DNA of 64,000 bases from positions 1-64,000 of the forward strand of contig SULG01000006.1 of assembly GCA_005524015.1 (NCBI GenBank), read 5' to 3'. Positions 26,810 through 35,855 of the stretch are shown here, piece by piece. The notes under the pieces are model-generated. The model did not search any database. It had not been told where the DNA came from and was given only the letters and a program-made list of their open reading frames with translations. The first letter of the stretch is position 1; the number at the start of each line of letters is the position of its first letter. The stretch comes from Candidatus Jettenia ecosi. Its GTDB lineage: Bacteria > Planctomycetota > Brocadiia > Brocadiales > Brocadiaceae. The position numbers were made by a program, and so were the translations under genes.

Positions 26810-28144
26810 TTACTTTTTCCGTTCATTATCGTTATAAACAAAAACTAAAACAGCCCTCCACAGCCACTTCTTAAAATAAAAAGGTAATAATATGACCATC
26901 GCTAGCGCGGTAGCCGCTACTACCTTCAGTTCCACGTGGCATATTAACCATCCGCACACCATCAATGCAAAAACAGGAACACAATATCCGCCTGGTATCT
27001 TGTAACTCCTTTCCTGTTCAGGCCGGTATTTTCTCAAAATAATAACCGCCAAACAGGTTGGGATATATTGAAGAATACTTACCATAACACTTGCTGAAAT
27101 GAGATATCTGAAACTACCTGTCAAAGTTAATACAAGCGTTAAACTTGTAGTAACAATAATAGCCACATAAGGGGTGTGATACCTGGGATGTATTTTGGAA
27201 AATATTTCCGGAAAAAATCCATCGGCTGAAAGTGCATAAAGGCTGCGGGGGCTGGTCAGGGCAATGCCGGCATTGACGCCTCCAACAGAGAGTAATGCCC
27301 CTGCCCCGATAATTACCCCGCCTATTGCCCCCATAAAATATCGTGCAGCATCTGCCAATGGCTTGTCAGACGTGGCAAGGCTGGGAAATGCGCCGGCAGC
27401 CACGAACTGAATAACAACATATAAAACAGTGACTATCGTTAATACAAGAAACAAAACGCGGGGGATGTGTTTCTGCGGATGCTGCATCTCGCCAGCAGGT
27501 ACAACTACAAATTCAAACCCGGTATAGGCATACAGGGCTAGAATGGCTGCTACACTAAATTGTTCACTAGTATGAGGCGAAGCTAAATTTTGTCCATTAA
27601 TAAAAAACAAACCCACGCTGATAAAGATACACAAAGAAAGAAGTTTCCCCAGGGTGAAAAAATTAATTGTCCTTGCTCCCGGTTTCACTCCAAAATAGTT
27701 AATGATACTCAATCCTGCAAGGAACATAATAACAATTGTATTACTCAACCACCTGCCCGCTGATGGTAGAAAATATTCCAGATAAAGCCCAAACCCGCTC
27801 GCAACTGATGCCCATCCGATAATCGATGAGAACCACATTACCGAGCCGACCAAAAACCCCACAAATGGACCAAAAGCATCCTTAGCATAAAGGTACGCCC
27901 CGCCGGTTGCAGTATACATCCCTCCCATTTCTGCAAAACAAAGGGCAATAGCGAAGCAAAGCGCCCCGCATAAGGGGAATACCCACAGAGCGCCGGTCCC
28001 TGCCAGGCTGAAGAGTTGTCCCGGTAATAAAAAAATACCAGCCCCTACTACACCGTTAATGCCAAGACAAATTACGTCAAAAAAACCCATAGTCCTTATC
28101 AAATGAGGATTTTGCATCTGAGATTGTTTTATCTGATAATTCAT
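26810..28144 (-). CDS. APC-superfamily amino-acid permease
   Basis: A 444-residue inner-membrane transporter with about 12 hydrophobic helices. The first helix has GINGVVGAGIFLLPGQ, the unwound-helix motif of APC transporters that binds the amino-acid backbone. GGAYLYAKDAFGPFVGFLVG in helix 3 also fits the APA/LAT branch. It likely imports or exchanges an amino acid or polyamine; the substrate is not readable. It is a lone minus-strand gene divergent from the TPR lipoprotein, with 94 bases between starts. Its stop lies just beyond a repeat cluster. Confidence 0.88.
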   Translation of the reverse strand: MNYQIKQSQMQNPHLIRTMGFFDVICLGINGVVGAGIFLLPGQLFSLAGTGALWVFPLCGALCFAIALCFAEMGGMYTATGGAYLYAKDAFGPFVGFLVGSVMWFSSIIGWASVASGFGLYLEYFLPSAGRWLSNTIVIMFLAGLSIINYFGVKPGARTINFFTLGKLLSLCIFISVGLFFINGQNLASPHTSEQFSVAAILALYAYTGFEFVVVPAGEMQHPQKHIPRVLFLVLTIVTVLYVVIQFVAAGAFPSLATSDKPLADAARYFMGAIGGVIIGAGALLSVGGVNAGIALTSPRSLYALSADGFFPEIFSKIHPRYHTPYVAIIVTTSLTLVLTLTGSFRYLISASVMVSILQYIPTCLAVIILRKYRPEQERSYKIPGGYCVPVFALMVCGWLICHVELKVVAATALAMVILLPFYFKKWLWRAVLVFVYNDNERKK

Positions 28145-28238
28145 AGTTTCGGATTGACGAATATCGAATTGTCTATATAATAAATCTTTACTGTTTAGTA
28201 TACCTTATACAATATCTTTATTAAAGAAAAGGATTTTT

Positions 28239-29174
28239 ATGGCACATGTTACAAGAAATGTTTTTTTCTTAGTTTCCTCTCTCCTGTTTTTATTTCTCTC
28301 CTGTGGTAATTTTGGTTGTAGTAAGCAAGAATCCGGTACAGAACAGGGTTCGTCAGGCAAGTTCGAAGGGGAAGCGCCTTCTGTTCATAAAAAGGCGAAG
28401 CTGGATGAGGAGATTGAAAAAAACAAAAAGCTGCTGGAAATCAACCCAAATGACGCAACAGGCCATTATAATCTGGGTTTACTGTATGAGGAAAATGGTA
28501 TGCTCGATGAATCTCTTGCTTCATACAAGAAGGCGTTAGAAACGAACCCTTCGATGATAGAGGCTCTCATCGGACAGGGCAATATCTTGAATAAAAAAGG
28601 GAAATCGGATGAGGCAATTTCAGTCTTTAAAAAGGCAGTCGATATGAGCCCGCATCACGCAGAAGCATACGAGGGGTTAGGGCTTGTGTATGTTCATAAA
28701 GGACAAGCTGAAGATGCAGTTAAGGCCTTTCGCAGGGCTATCGATATAAATCCTGGTCTTGTAAATGCGCGGTATAACCTGGGTATTCTCTATGCAAAAA
28801 AGGCACAATTCAATGAGGCTATTGCAGAATGGACAAAAGCCATCGAGATCAATCCGCAAAAAATAGAAGTCTATTACAATCTTGGCATCGGCTATACAAA
28901 ATTGGAGAAAATGGATGAGGCGATCTCCGTGTGGCAAAAGGCATTAACAATACGCCCTGATATGGCAAATCTCCACTATACGATAGGACTGGTATATAAA
29001 GAAAAAGGTGACTTTGAGAAAGCAGAGGCATCTCTCAAAAAGACACTCGAAGTAGAGCCTAACTTTGTAGAGGTACATAAAGTCCTTGAAGAATTATATC
29101 GTTCAAAAGGAATGCTGGGAGATGCAGACCGTGAGGCAGAACTCTACAAAAGTCAGTCTAGTCCACATCACTAA
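28239..29174 (+). CDS. TPR-repeat lipoprotein
   Basis: A 311-residue predicted lipoprotein: hydrophobic leader (about 8-27) with a lipobox near FLSCG, a charged linker (to ~60), then about seven tandem tetratricopeptide repeats of 34 residues (LEINPNDATGHYNLGLLYEENGMLDES... to EVHKVLEELYRSKGM). TPRs form a superhelical scaffold for protein contacts; the partner is unknown. AAAAGG precedes ATG 28239. The promoter region is shared with the divergent permease. Confidence 0.9.
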   Translation: MAHVTRNVFFLVSSLLFLFLSCGNFGCSKQESGTEQGSSGKFEGEAPSVHKKAKLDEEIEKNKKLLEINPNDATGHYNLGLLYEENGMLDESLASYKKALETNPSMIEALIGQGNILNKKGKSDEAISVFKKAVDMSPHHAEAYEGLGLVYVHKGQAEDAVKAFRRAIDINPGLVNARYNLGILYAKKAQFNEAIAEWTKAIEINPQKIEVYYNLGIGYTKLEKMDEAISVWQKALTIRPDMANLHYTIGLVYKEKGDFEKAEASLKKTLEVEPNFVEVHKVLEELYRSKGMLGDADREAELYKSQSSPHH

Positions 29175-29237
29175 ACCGGGATATGAAACTCTATACCATA
29201 GACCTGTATAAATTTTAGAGAAATTTTTATTTTTGAC

Positions 29238-29299
29238 AGGATAGACAGGATGAAAACAGGATACATACTACATTATGTCTAGTTCGTTCTGTCTATCCT
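29238..29299. repeat. Inverted repeat AGGATAGACAG
   Basis: AGGATAGACAG (29238-29248) and its exact complement CTGTCTATCCT (29289-29299), with ACAGGATgaAAACAGGAT tandem text between. It lies in the TPR-anmK gap and lacks a T run, so it looks like a dispersed repeat rather than a terminator. Confidence 0.55.
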
Positions 29300-29376
29300 T
29301 TGCGCTATGTATTCATTTCCTCTGAGACTAAGGTACTGAGTTTCGTTGAAAACGAAGCCCAACTAACGCTCAAACA

Positions 29377-30678
29377 ATGCATGAATTTTTACGGCTAAAA
29401 AACAAAAACCCTAAAAAGGTCATTGGGCTTATGTCTGGAACATCGGTAGATGGCATAGATGCCTGTCTGGTTGAAATCTCAGGAAACGGTATACAGACAA
29501 AAACAAATATCCTGGCCTTCGGGACCTATCCTTACCACGAGTCTACGCGTGCCGCCATCTTCGATGTTTGCAACCCTAAAACCGGCACGGTTGATAAAAT
29601 CTGCCATCTCAATTTTTACCTGGGTAAACTCTTCTCAGAAGCAGCAATATCTGTTGCAAACAAAGCGCAAATCTCTATCACAGATGTCGATCTCATCGGT
29701 TCTCATGGTCAAACTATCTATCACCTGCCAAATCCCATTACACAGCAAGACTTACCCATATCTCAGGGAAAACGAAACGATGGAGCGGGGTGTGAATACT
29801 TTTCAACAAAGCTGTTTTCAGGGCGCAATGCCATACCGTATAATACTCAATATCTTCGTTCAACACTTCAAATCGGAGAGCCTTCTGTTATCGCGCAAGA
29901 AACAGGTGTTACTACCGTAGCTGACTTCCGCCCAAGAGATATGGCCGCTGAAGGGCAAGGAGCGCCTCTCGTACCATACGTAGATTTCGTCCTCTTCAGG
30001 GACAAAAAACGGGGACGCGCCCTGCAAAATATTGGAGGAATTGCCAATGTTACCTTTCTCCCTCAAAAATGCACTCCGGAGGATATTATTGCCTTTGACA
30101 CGGGTCCGGGCAATATGATTATGGATCGCATCGTGGAACTTATTACGAACAATACATCTCACTTTGATGAAGGGGGTATACTTGCAGCAAAGGGCAGGAC
30201 TCACGATACACTTCTGACTACACTCCTTGCTCATCCTTATTTCCTGAAACCGCCGCCAAAAACTACAGGCCGGGAGGAGTTTGGAAAACAGTTTGCAGAC
30301 GAACTTTATAAAAACGCCCTCTGTTCTGGTGTAAAAGAGGGTGACATCCTGACAACAGTCACAGCCTTTACAGCGCGTACCATTGCGGATAGCTACAAAC
30401 GGTGGATTGTAACCCGCCATAATCTGTCTGAAGTAATCCTTTCGGGAGGTGGAAGCTATAATGCTACTTTGATAGAACTTCTGACCCATTATCTTGGCCC
30501 ATCGATTGAGATACATACCATCGACAAGTTCGGTATTGCGCCCAGCGCCAGGGAGGCCCTCGCTTTTGCCATTCTGGCTAATGAGACGATCTCCGGGAAT
30601 GCTAACAATATTCCCAGCGCTACCGGTGCAAAAGAGGCGGTTATTTTGGGAAAGATCATCCCGGGAAGAAAAAGATAG
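29377..30678 (+). CDS. anmK: Anhydro-N-acetylmuramic acid kinase
   Basis: A 433-residue sugar kinase of the ASKHA fold that phosphorylates and opens 1,6-anhydro-MurNAc to MurNAc-6-P in peptidoglycan recycling. Landmarks: the phosphate-binding VIGLMSGTSVDGIDACLVE (about 15-33), LIGSHGQTIYH, ADFRPRDMAAEGQGAPLVP with a catalytic Asp, NIGGIANVTFL, and DTGPGNMIMD. It is somewhat longer than the usual ~370 residues, mainly from a charged N-terminal stretch and inserts. A later internal start is possible but the ATG 29377 frame has no better alternative. No murein-recycling partner lies nearby. Confidence 0.94.
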   Translation: MHEFLRLKNKNPKKVIGLMSGTSVDGIDACLVEISGNGIQTKTNILAFGTYPYHESTRAAIFDVCNPKTGTVDKICHLNFYLGKLFSEAAISVANKAQISITDVDLIGSHGQTIYHLPNPITQQDLPISQGKRNDGAGCEYFSTKLFSGRNAIPYNTQYLRSTLQIGEPSVIAQETGVTTVADFRPRDMAAEGQGAPLVPYVDFVLFRDKKRGRALQNIGGIANVTFLPQKCTPEDIIAFDTGPGNMIMDRIVELITNNTSHFDEGGILAAKGRTHDTLLTTLLAHPYFLKPPPKTTGREEFGKQFADELYKNALCSGVKEGDILTTVTAFTARTIADSYKRWIVTRHNLSEVILSGGGSYNATLIELLTHYLGPSIEIHTIDKFGIAPSAREALAFAILANETISGNANNIPSATGAKEAVILGKIIPGRKR

Positions 30679-30765
30679 GGTAACAATCCATCTCTCGCGA
30701 TTGGGTAAAATAAGGCAGCAGAGCTTCTTTATTAATTTAATGTATAGGAATTTCAAAGCGATTCT

Positions 30766-30793
30766 GTAGTGGCAAGGCGCGCCTTGCCACTAC
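30766..30793. repeat. Second copy of the 28-bp palindrome
   Basis: GTAGTGGCAAGGCG followed by its exact complement, identical to 14154-14181. Flanking text (TGTATAGGAATTTCAA before, ACGTCTTTACG after) matches the 14.1-kb copy in the reverse direction, so the two are inverted copies of one larger repeat. The rest of the gap 30679-31190 is A+T-rich with nothing recognisable; an AAGGAG at 31097 has no open frame after it. Confidence 0.85.
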
Positions 30794-31190
30794 ACGTCTT
30801 TACGATTGAAAAGTCGCCAAAGGCCTCATTTAATGCCACCCCAAAAACTGCTACTTTTCAAACTCACTTTTTTCTATCGGTTTCCATCTATTTTATCTGT
30901 TAAGATTTATGCGTAGTTGTTAAGTGATTCCGTTCCTTAGTATTTCCTTGATAAATATCCCATATCTCCTTATACTTAATACGTTAGAAAAGCAAACCGT
31001 AGAGACCATTGAAATAAAAAATTCCCTGTGTTTTTACTGAAATAAATAAAAAATTTTATGACTTATATGTTTTCTTATAAGATATGAGTTTTATCTAAGG
31101 AGTAAAACTTTCACAGCGTCTGATACCTTTATCACAACATGAACAATTGTGGTTAATTTGAAATAGTATTTTTAAACAAAAGGACACCGC

Positions 31191-34100
31191 ATGAGATTAA
31201 AATTTTCATCTAAATATTTACTGGCAACACTCCTCTTCTTATTCTCAATAACGTGTTTTTTCATCACCTTTAGCAAAACATTTGGCTTAGAACCTTATTT
31301 TGAAAAACAGAAAGAGAAAGAAGATTCAAACTACAAATTCCGCCTTTCAGGGATTGTTATGTCCTATATTAACAGGCTCTATGTAGATCCCGAACGCATC
31401 AAGTCTTTAGAAATGCTAAAAGAGGCCCTCGCATGGGAAGAGAAAGTAATTCCTGAAGTCTTAACCAATTTTGAAGAAAACACTGTCACCGAAACGATTA
31501 CCGTAGATGATATCTCAAAAACATATGATTTGTCCAGAATTCGTCGCTCTAAGGACATGGTAGAAATCCTGCGGGATGCCCTGAGTTTTATCAACAAATA
31601 CCGTCAAACTAATGAGAACCTAACTGCCAGCGATATTGAGTACACAGCGATCAACGGAATGCTTACCCAATTAGATCCGCACTCTGTTATCCTTCCGCCG
31701 AAAGAATTTAATGAATTTAAAATTGGCACTACGGGAAAATTTGGCGGACTCGGAATGGTGGTTGGCTTGCGGGAAGGTCTACTAACCGTTATATCTCCCA
31801 TCGAAGGCACTCCCGCTGCAAGGTCGGGTATTAAGGCTGGCGACAAGATTGTTGAAATTGACGGAGAATCTACCATTAACATGAACCTTACGGAGTCTGT
31901 TGGAAAATTACGGGGAGACCCTGAAACCGAGGTAACACTCTCCGTTTTAGCTGAAAAGGCAGCACAACCAAAGCTGTATACACTAGAGCGTGAAATCATT
32001 GCTATTCCTACCGTTGAGTCTGCGCCGGTAGATAATGAAATCGGTTATATAAAAATAAGAAATTTTCAGGATGATACCTCCCAATCTCTCAATGAGCATC
32101 TAAAACGCTTAAAAACATCACATAACAACAAGATGAAAGGATTAATCATTGATTTGCGGAACAATTCAGGCGGACTTTTAGACCAGGCAATAGAAGTGGC
32201 GGATAAATTTCTCGACAGCGGAGCTATCGTCGTAACGGTTGGCCCCAGTGGTCATCCACGGGAGGCGCAGGATGCAAGAAAAACCGAGACAGATGAGGCC
32301 TTCTATCCTATTGTAGTACTCGTCGATGCGGGAAGCGCTTCCGGAGCAGAGATCGTTGCAGGGGCGCTCAAGGAGAATAATCGTGCTGTGATTGTAGGAG
32401 ATAGAAGCTTTGGCAAAGGCTCCGTTCAGCAACTTATTGAGCTTATGGATGGTTCGGCATTAAAATTGACCATTGCTAAATACCTTACTCCTTTACTCAC
32501 CGATATTCAATCGGTTGGTATTACACCGGATATCCAACTTATTCCGGCAACTGTTTTAAAAGATAATATTAATTTATTCCGGGGCCTTACCGTCCTTCGC
32601 GAAGAAGATCTTAAGCAACATCTTGAAGAACACCCCAAAGGTGAAACCTCGTATGCTATACTCAAATATTTCCTGGAAATCACCGAGAAGAAGAAAATCC
32701 ACGAGATAGAACCACAAGAGCCGGAAGAGCTTGATGATCCTTATAAACTCCCTGATTTTAACAAAGACTTTCATGTTCTCTTTGCCAGGAAATTACTCGC
32801 GAAAGCCCCTGAATGGGAACGGGAAACGTTCTTAAAAAACTCTCTGCCTATCGTGGAAGAAACAGCCAGACTGGAAGAAGAAAAAATTGCACAGGCGCTT
32901 CAGAAATTAGATATCGACTGGTCAAAAGGCACAAGTTCATCAGGGGTAGCTAAATCGAACGTCACTTTTTCTACCGCACCATCAAATGGACAGGTTAAAG
33001 CTGGTGGTAAGATAACTCTCACCGTAAATGTAACCAATACCGGTGAGGCGCCGCTCTATCAACTGCATGGTATTTCATCGAGTAAGAACGGGCTTTTCGA
33101 TAAGCTTGAGTTTATTTTTGGGAAAATAGACAAAGGAATAACAAAATCGTATACAACAACAATAGATGTTCCCAAAAATTCACTGGACCGGAAAGATGAG
33201 ATCGTTATTAAGTTTGAAGAATTAAACCACCACAACCCTCAGGACATTAGGTTAAACATTGTTACGGAAGCATTGCCCAGACCTCTGTTTGCCTATTCCT
33301 ATCAGATCCTGGATCATGAAAAGGATGCGTCTGCAAATAATGGAGACGGGTTAATTCAGACAGGAGAGGATATTGATTTGTTCGTGTGGGTAAAAAATAT
33401 AGGTGAAGGCCCGTCTGAGAAAAATGTGGTTACTCTAAGAGATTTAAGCAACAAAGAAGTCTTAATAAAAAATGGACGAGTGGAAATCGGGGCACTAAAC
33501 CCAGGAGAAAAAAAAGAGGTAAAATTATCGCTCTTTGTTAAAGAAACAATACCTTCGGGTAATTTCAGCGTGGATTTAATTATTTCTGATATGATTTTTG
33601 GAACGTTTCTATCCAATAAGCTTAATCTTCCTATTATGGGAAACAAATCGAAGACAACACCGGTTACTACGAACCTGAAAATAAAGAAAAATCATACGCC
33701 TTTGTATGGAGGCATGTCGTTTGATTCTCCGGTCTTATCTGTAATAAAAGAGGGTACCGTTCTGGTATCTGATGCAAAAAATAATGAATGGCTCCGTATA
33801 AAATTACCCGACGGCCGATACGGATGGCTCTCGGCAAAAGATGCCGCCGAATTAAATGGCAAAGAAAATAAACCAGGTAATTTAGAGCCCTTCATACAGC
33901 GGACGCCTCCAATAATCACCTTAAATAAATCCTTATCAAATTTATTATTCGGGAACGATCAATTGCCAATATCCGTGGCCATAGAAGATGATATACAGGT
34001 GAAACATGCCTACATCTTAGTCAATAATGATAAGGTCTTTTTCAAATCTAATAGAAACGCTACCCCAAAAGAACAAATCCGGCTTGAGATTGCTAAGGAT

Positions 34101-34217
34101 GTCCCGCTAAAGGAAGGTCCTAATGTAATAACAATAGTTGCACGTGATAATCAGGACCTGATTACCACCAAATCTTTTGTGGCAACAAGAGGTATTACCG
34201 TTGCAAAAGGGTTATAG
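31191..34217 (+). CDS. S41-family carboxyl-terminal processing protease with CARDB-like and SH3 domains
   Basis: A 1008-residue exported protease. N-terminal signal/anchor (about 8-30), PDZ domain (about 170-260, FGGLGMVVGLREGLLTVISP), S41 catalytic core with Ser384 (VDAGSASGAE) and Lys409 (FGKGSVQQ), 25 residues apart as in Prc. The C-terminal ~450 residues are unusual: a tandem of CARDB/APHP-like beta domains (VNVTNTGEAPLYQLHG, VWVKNIGEGPSEKN) and a bacterial SH3 domain (about 830-890, DGRYGWLSAKDAAEL). These may anchor it to wall or substrate. AAAGGAC precedes ATG 31191. Probably trims periplasmic proteins. Confidence 0.92.
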   Translation: MRLKFSSKYLLATLLFLFSITCFFITFSKTFGLEPYFEKQKEKEDSNYKFRLSGIVMSYINRLYVDPERIKSLEMLKEALAWEEKVIPEVLTNFEENTVTETITVDDISKTYDLSRIRRSKDMVEILRDALSFINKYRQTNENLTASDIEYTAINGMLTQLDPHSVILPPKEFNEFKIGTTGKFGGLGMVVGLREGLLTVISPIEGTPAARSGIKAGDKIVEIDGESTINMNLTESVGKLRGDPETEVTLSVLAEKAAQPKLYTLEREIIAIPTVESAPVDNEIGYIKIRNFQDDTSQSLNEHLKRLKTSHNNKMKGLIIDLRNNSGGLLDQAIEVADKFLDSGAIVVTVGPSGHPREAQDARKTETDEAFYPIVVLVDAGSASGAEIVAGALKENNRAVIVGDRSFGKGSVQQLIELMDGSALKLTIAKYLTPLLTDIQSVGITPDIQLIPATVLKDNINLFRGLTVLREEDLKQHLEEHPKGETSYAILKYFLEITEKKKIHEIEPQEPEELDDPYKLPDFNKDFHVLFARKLLAKAPEWERETFLKNSLPIVEETARLEEEKIAQALQKLDIDWSKGTSSSGVAKSNVTFSTAPSNGQVKAGGKITLTVNVTNTGEAPLYQLHGISSSKNGLFDKLEFIFGKIDKGITKSYTTTIDVPKNSLDRKDEIVIKFEELNHHNPQDIRLNIVTEALPRPLFAYSYQILDHEKDASANNGDGLIQTGEDIDLFVWVKNIGEGPSEKNVVTLRDLSNKEVLIKNGRVEIGALNPGEKKEVKLSLFVKETIPSGNFSVDLIISDMIFGTFLSNKLNLPIMGNKSKTTPVTTNLKIKKNHTPLYGGMSFDSPVLSVIKEGTVLVSDAKNNEWLRIKLPDGRYGWLSAKDAAELNGKENKPGNLEPFIQRTPPIITLNKSLSNLLFGNDQLPISVAIEDDIQVKHAYILVNNDKVFFKSNRNATPKEQIRLEIAKDVPLKEGPNVITIVARDNQDLITTKSFVATRGITVAKGL

Positions 34218-34270
34218 CATATTTGTAGAGAAGGTGTGATCGCAAAAGACAGAGAAAATGAAGAGAAAAC

Positions 34271-34302
34271 AAAAGAGTAAAAACCATAGTTTTTACTCTT
34301 TT
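34271..34302. terminator. Bidirectional intrinsic terminator between ctp and sat
   Basis: AAAAGAGTAAAAAC, loop CATA, then GTTTTTACTCTTTT: a perfect 14-bp stem with A/T tracts on both sides. It lies between the convergent S41 protease and sat genes and can serve both strands. Confidence 0.85.
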
Positions 34303-34349
34303 GCAATCTCTGTGACTTCAGATTTTTCTGCGGTAGTAAGCTTTTCTCT

Positions 34350-35519
34350 CTATTTTAACTTCTGATAATATTCGCTCAGTACTTTTGCTACCTCTGCTCT
34401 GGTAAAGGTGGGAGGAGGAGCCTCTCCGGCGCTTAACATCCTGCGAACTTCTGTTCCGCTTAAAATAACATGATTAGCTGAATCGTGAGGACATGTTTTA
34501 TAAGAAGCCATACCATTACAAGACTTACAGTAAAACGTGTGGTCAAAAAATAATGGTGTAATTCCTATCTCATGAATATCAAATTCATCAAAGATATAAT
34601 GGGCATCAAACGTCCCATAATAATTACCCACGCCAGCGTGATCCCTACCTACAATAAAATGTGTACAACCGTAATTTTTCCTTACGAGCGCATGGAAGAT
34701 CGCTTCCCGCGGTCCCGCATATCGCATTGCAGCCGGAAAAACGGCTAACATTGCCCTGTCTTTGGGATAATATTTTTCTAAAAGAACCTCGTAACTCTTA
34801 ATCCTTACATCCGCAGGAACATCATCACTTTTTGTTTCCCCTACCAAAGGATGCAAAAGAATAGCGTCCACGACTTCGAGGGCGCATTTTTGGATATATT
34901 CATGGGCGCGATGCACCGGATTCCGTGTCTGGAATCCAACAACCCGTTTCCAGCCTCTTTTTACAAAAAGAGCTCTTGTCTCTGTCGGATCTAACCTATA
35001 AGCTAAAAAATCACCAGGCTTTGCCCTGTTAACGACACTAACCTTGCCTCCCAAAAGATAATCACCCATTTTGTATATGCAATCCACACCGGGGTGCTTT
35101 CTGTCATCCACACCATAGACCTCTAAAGATTCTTTTGGCTTATCATGATGAAAAATTTCTTCCAGATGGAGAATGGCAATAACCTCATTGGCCTGGTCAA
35201 CAAGGGCTACATCCTTACCTGGCTTAAGGCCTTCAACCTCATCCTTCGTTGCTGAGAGGGTAATCGGAATTGACCACGGCAGTCCATTCGATAAACGCAT
35301 ATTATCTACCACGTTATCATAATCCGCTTTGCCCATAAATCCTTCCAGGGGGCTCATTGCTCCAACGGCAATCATATCAAGATCTGACATCTCACGAGAG
35401 CTAAGCTGGATTTTTTTCATATCATAATGCATTGCTTTATCCAGCAGGATTTCACGCTCCTCCATGGATACAATCCTATTGACAAGTTTCCCCCCATGCG
35501 GAGCAATGTTCTTAACCAT
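34350..35519 (-). CDS. sat: Sulfate adenylyltransferase (ATP sulfurylase)
   Basis: A 389-residue ATP sulfurylase of the homo-oligomeric Sat type (sulfate + ATP to APS + PPi, or the reverse). Motifs: [12 protein letters not shown] with the HxxH nucleotide site, the GRDHAGVG loop, and [13 protein letters not shown]. The C-terminal Cys pattern ([15 protein letters not shown]) fits the zinc-binding group seen in dissimilatory Sat. Its start (AAGGAGATAC upstream) lies 3 bases after the aprB stop, so aprA-aprB-sat is one operon. The shared terminator at 34271-34302 ends it. Confidence 0.95.
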   Translation of the reverse strand: MVKNIAPHGGKLVNRIVSMEEREILLDKAMHYDMKKIQLSSREMSDLDMIAVGAMSPLEGFMGKADYDNVVDNMRLSNGLPWSIPITLSATKDEVEGLKPGKDVALVDQANEVIAILHLEEIFHHDKPKESLEVYGVDDRKHPGVDCIYKMGDYLLGGKVSVVNRAKPGDFLAYRLDPTETRALFVKRGWKRVVGFQTRNPVHRAHEYIQKCALEVVDAILLHPLVGETKSDDVPADVRIKSYEVLLEKYYPKDRAMLAVFPAAMRYAGPREAIFHALVRKNYGCTHFIVGRDHAGVGNYYGTFDAHYIFDEFDIHEIGITPLFFDHTFYCKSCNGMASYKTCPHDSANHVILSGTEVRRMLSAGEAPPPTFTRAEVAKVLSEYYQKLK

Positions 35520-35522
35520 CTT

Positions 35523-35855
35523 TTATGTATCTCCTTTCAAACACTTTGCCTGAATAATAAATTCCTCTTGATGCCCATCGGCATCACGGATCGTCCAAAT
35601 CGTTTTATCACGCTTCAACCGTGCTTTTAGGGAAGCGCCGCTACTACAGACCTGGAAAGGCAATTTTAGCTCAATTGCCTGAACAGGACACTCCTTCACA
35701 CAACAGGCGCAAGTCCAGCAAGCCGACTGATCGCGAATTGCTGCTTTCATATTTTCCTTACGGTAGCATAAATCTCCCGGGCAAATGCGTTCACATCGTG
35801 CCTCAGGCAATCCTTTACATCCATTACAAATATTTTCATCGATAAAGATACTCAT
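35523..35855 (-). CDS. aprB: Adenylylsulfate reductase beta-like ferredoxin subunit
   Basis: A 110-residue iron-sulfur protein with two [4Fe-4S] sites: CNGCKGLPEARCERICPGD and CWTCACCVKECP. The insertion-bearing first site is characteristic of AprB, but the usual C-terminal ~40-residue tail that wraps AprA is missing, so it is short. ATG 35855 overlaps the aprA TGA (ATGA); GTG 35861 is an alternative adding two residues. It should pass electrons to the FAD of AprA. Short versions occur with assimilatory-type AprA-like enzymes, so the physiological direction is open. Confidence 0.88.
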   Translation of the reverse strand: MSIFIDENICNGCKGLPEARCERICPGDLCYRKENMKAAIRDQSACWTCACCVKECPVQAIELKLPFQVCSSGASLKARLKRDKTIWTIRDADGHQEEFIIQAKCLKGDT

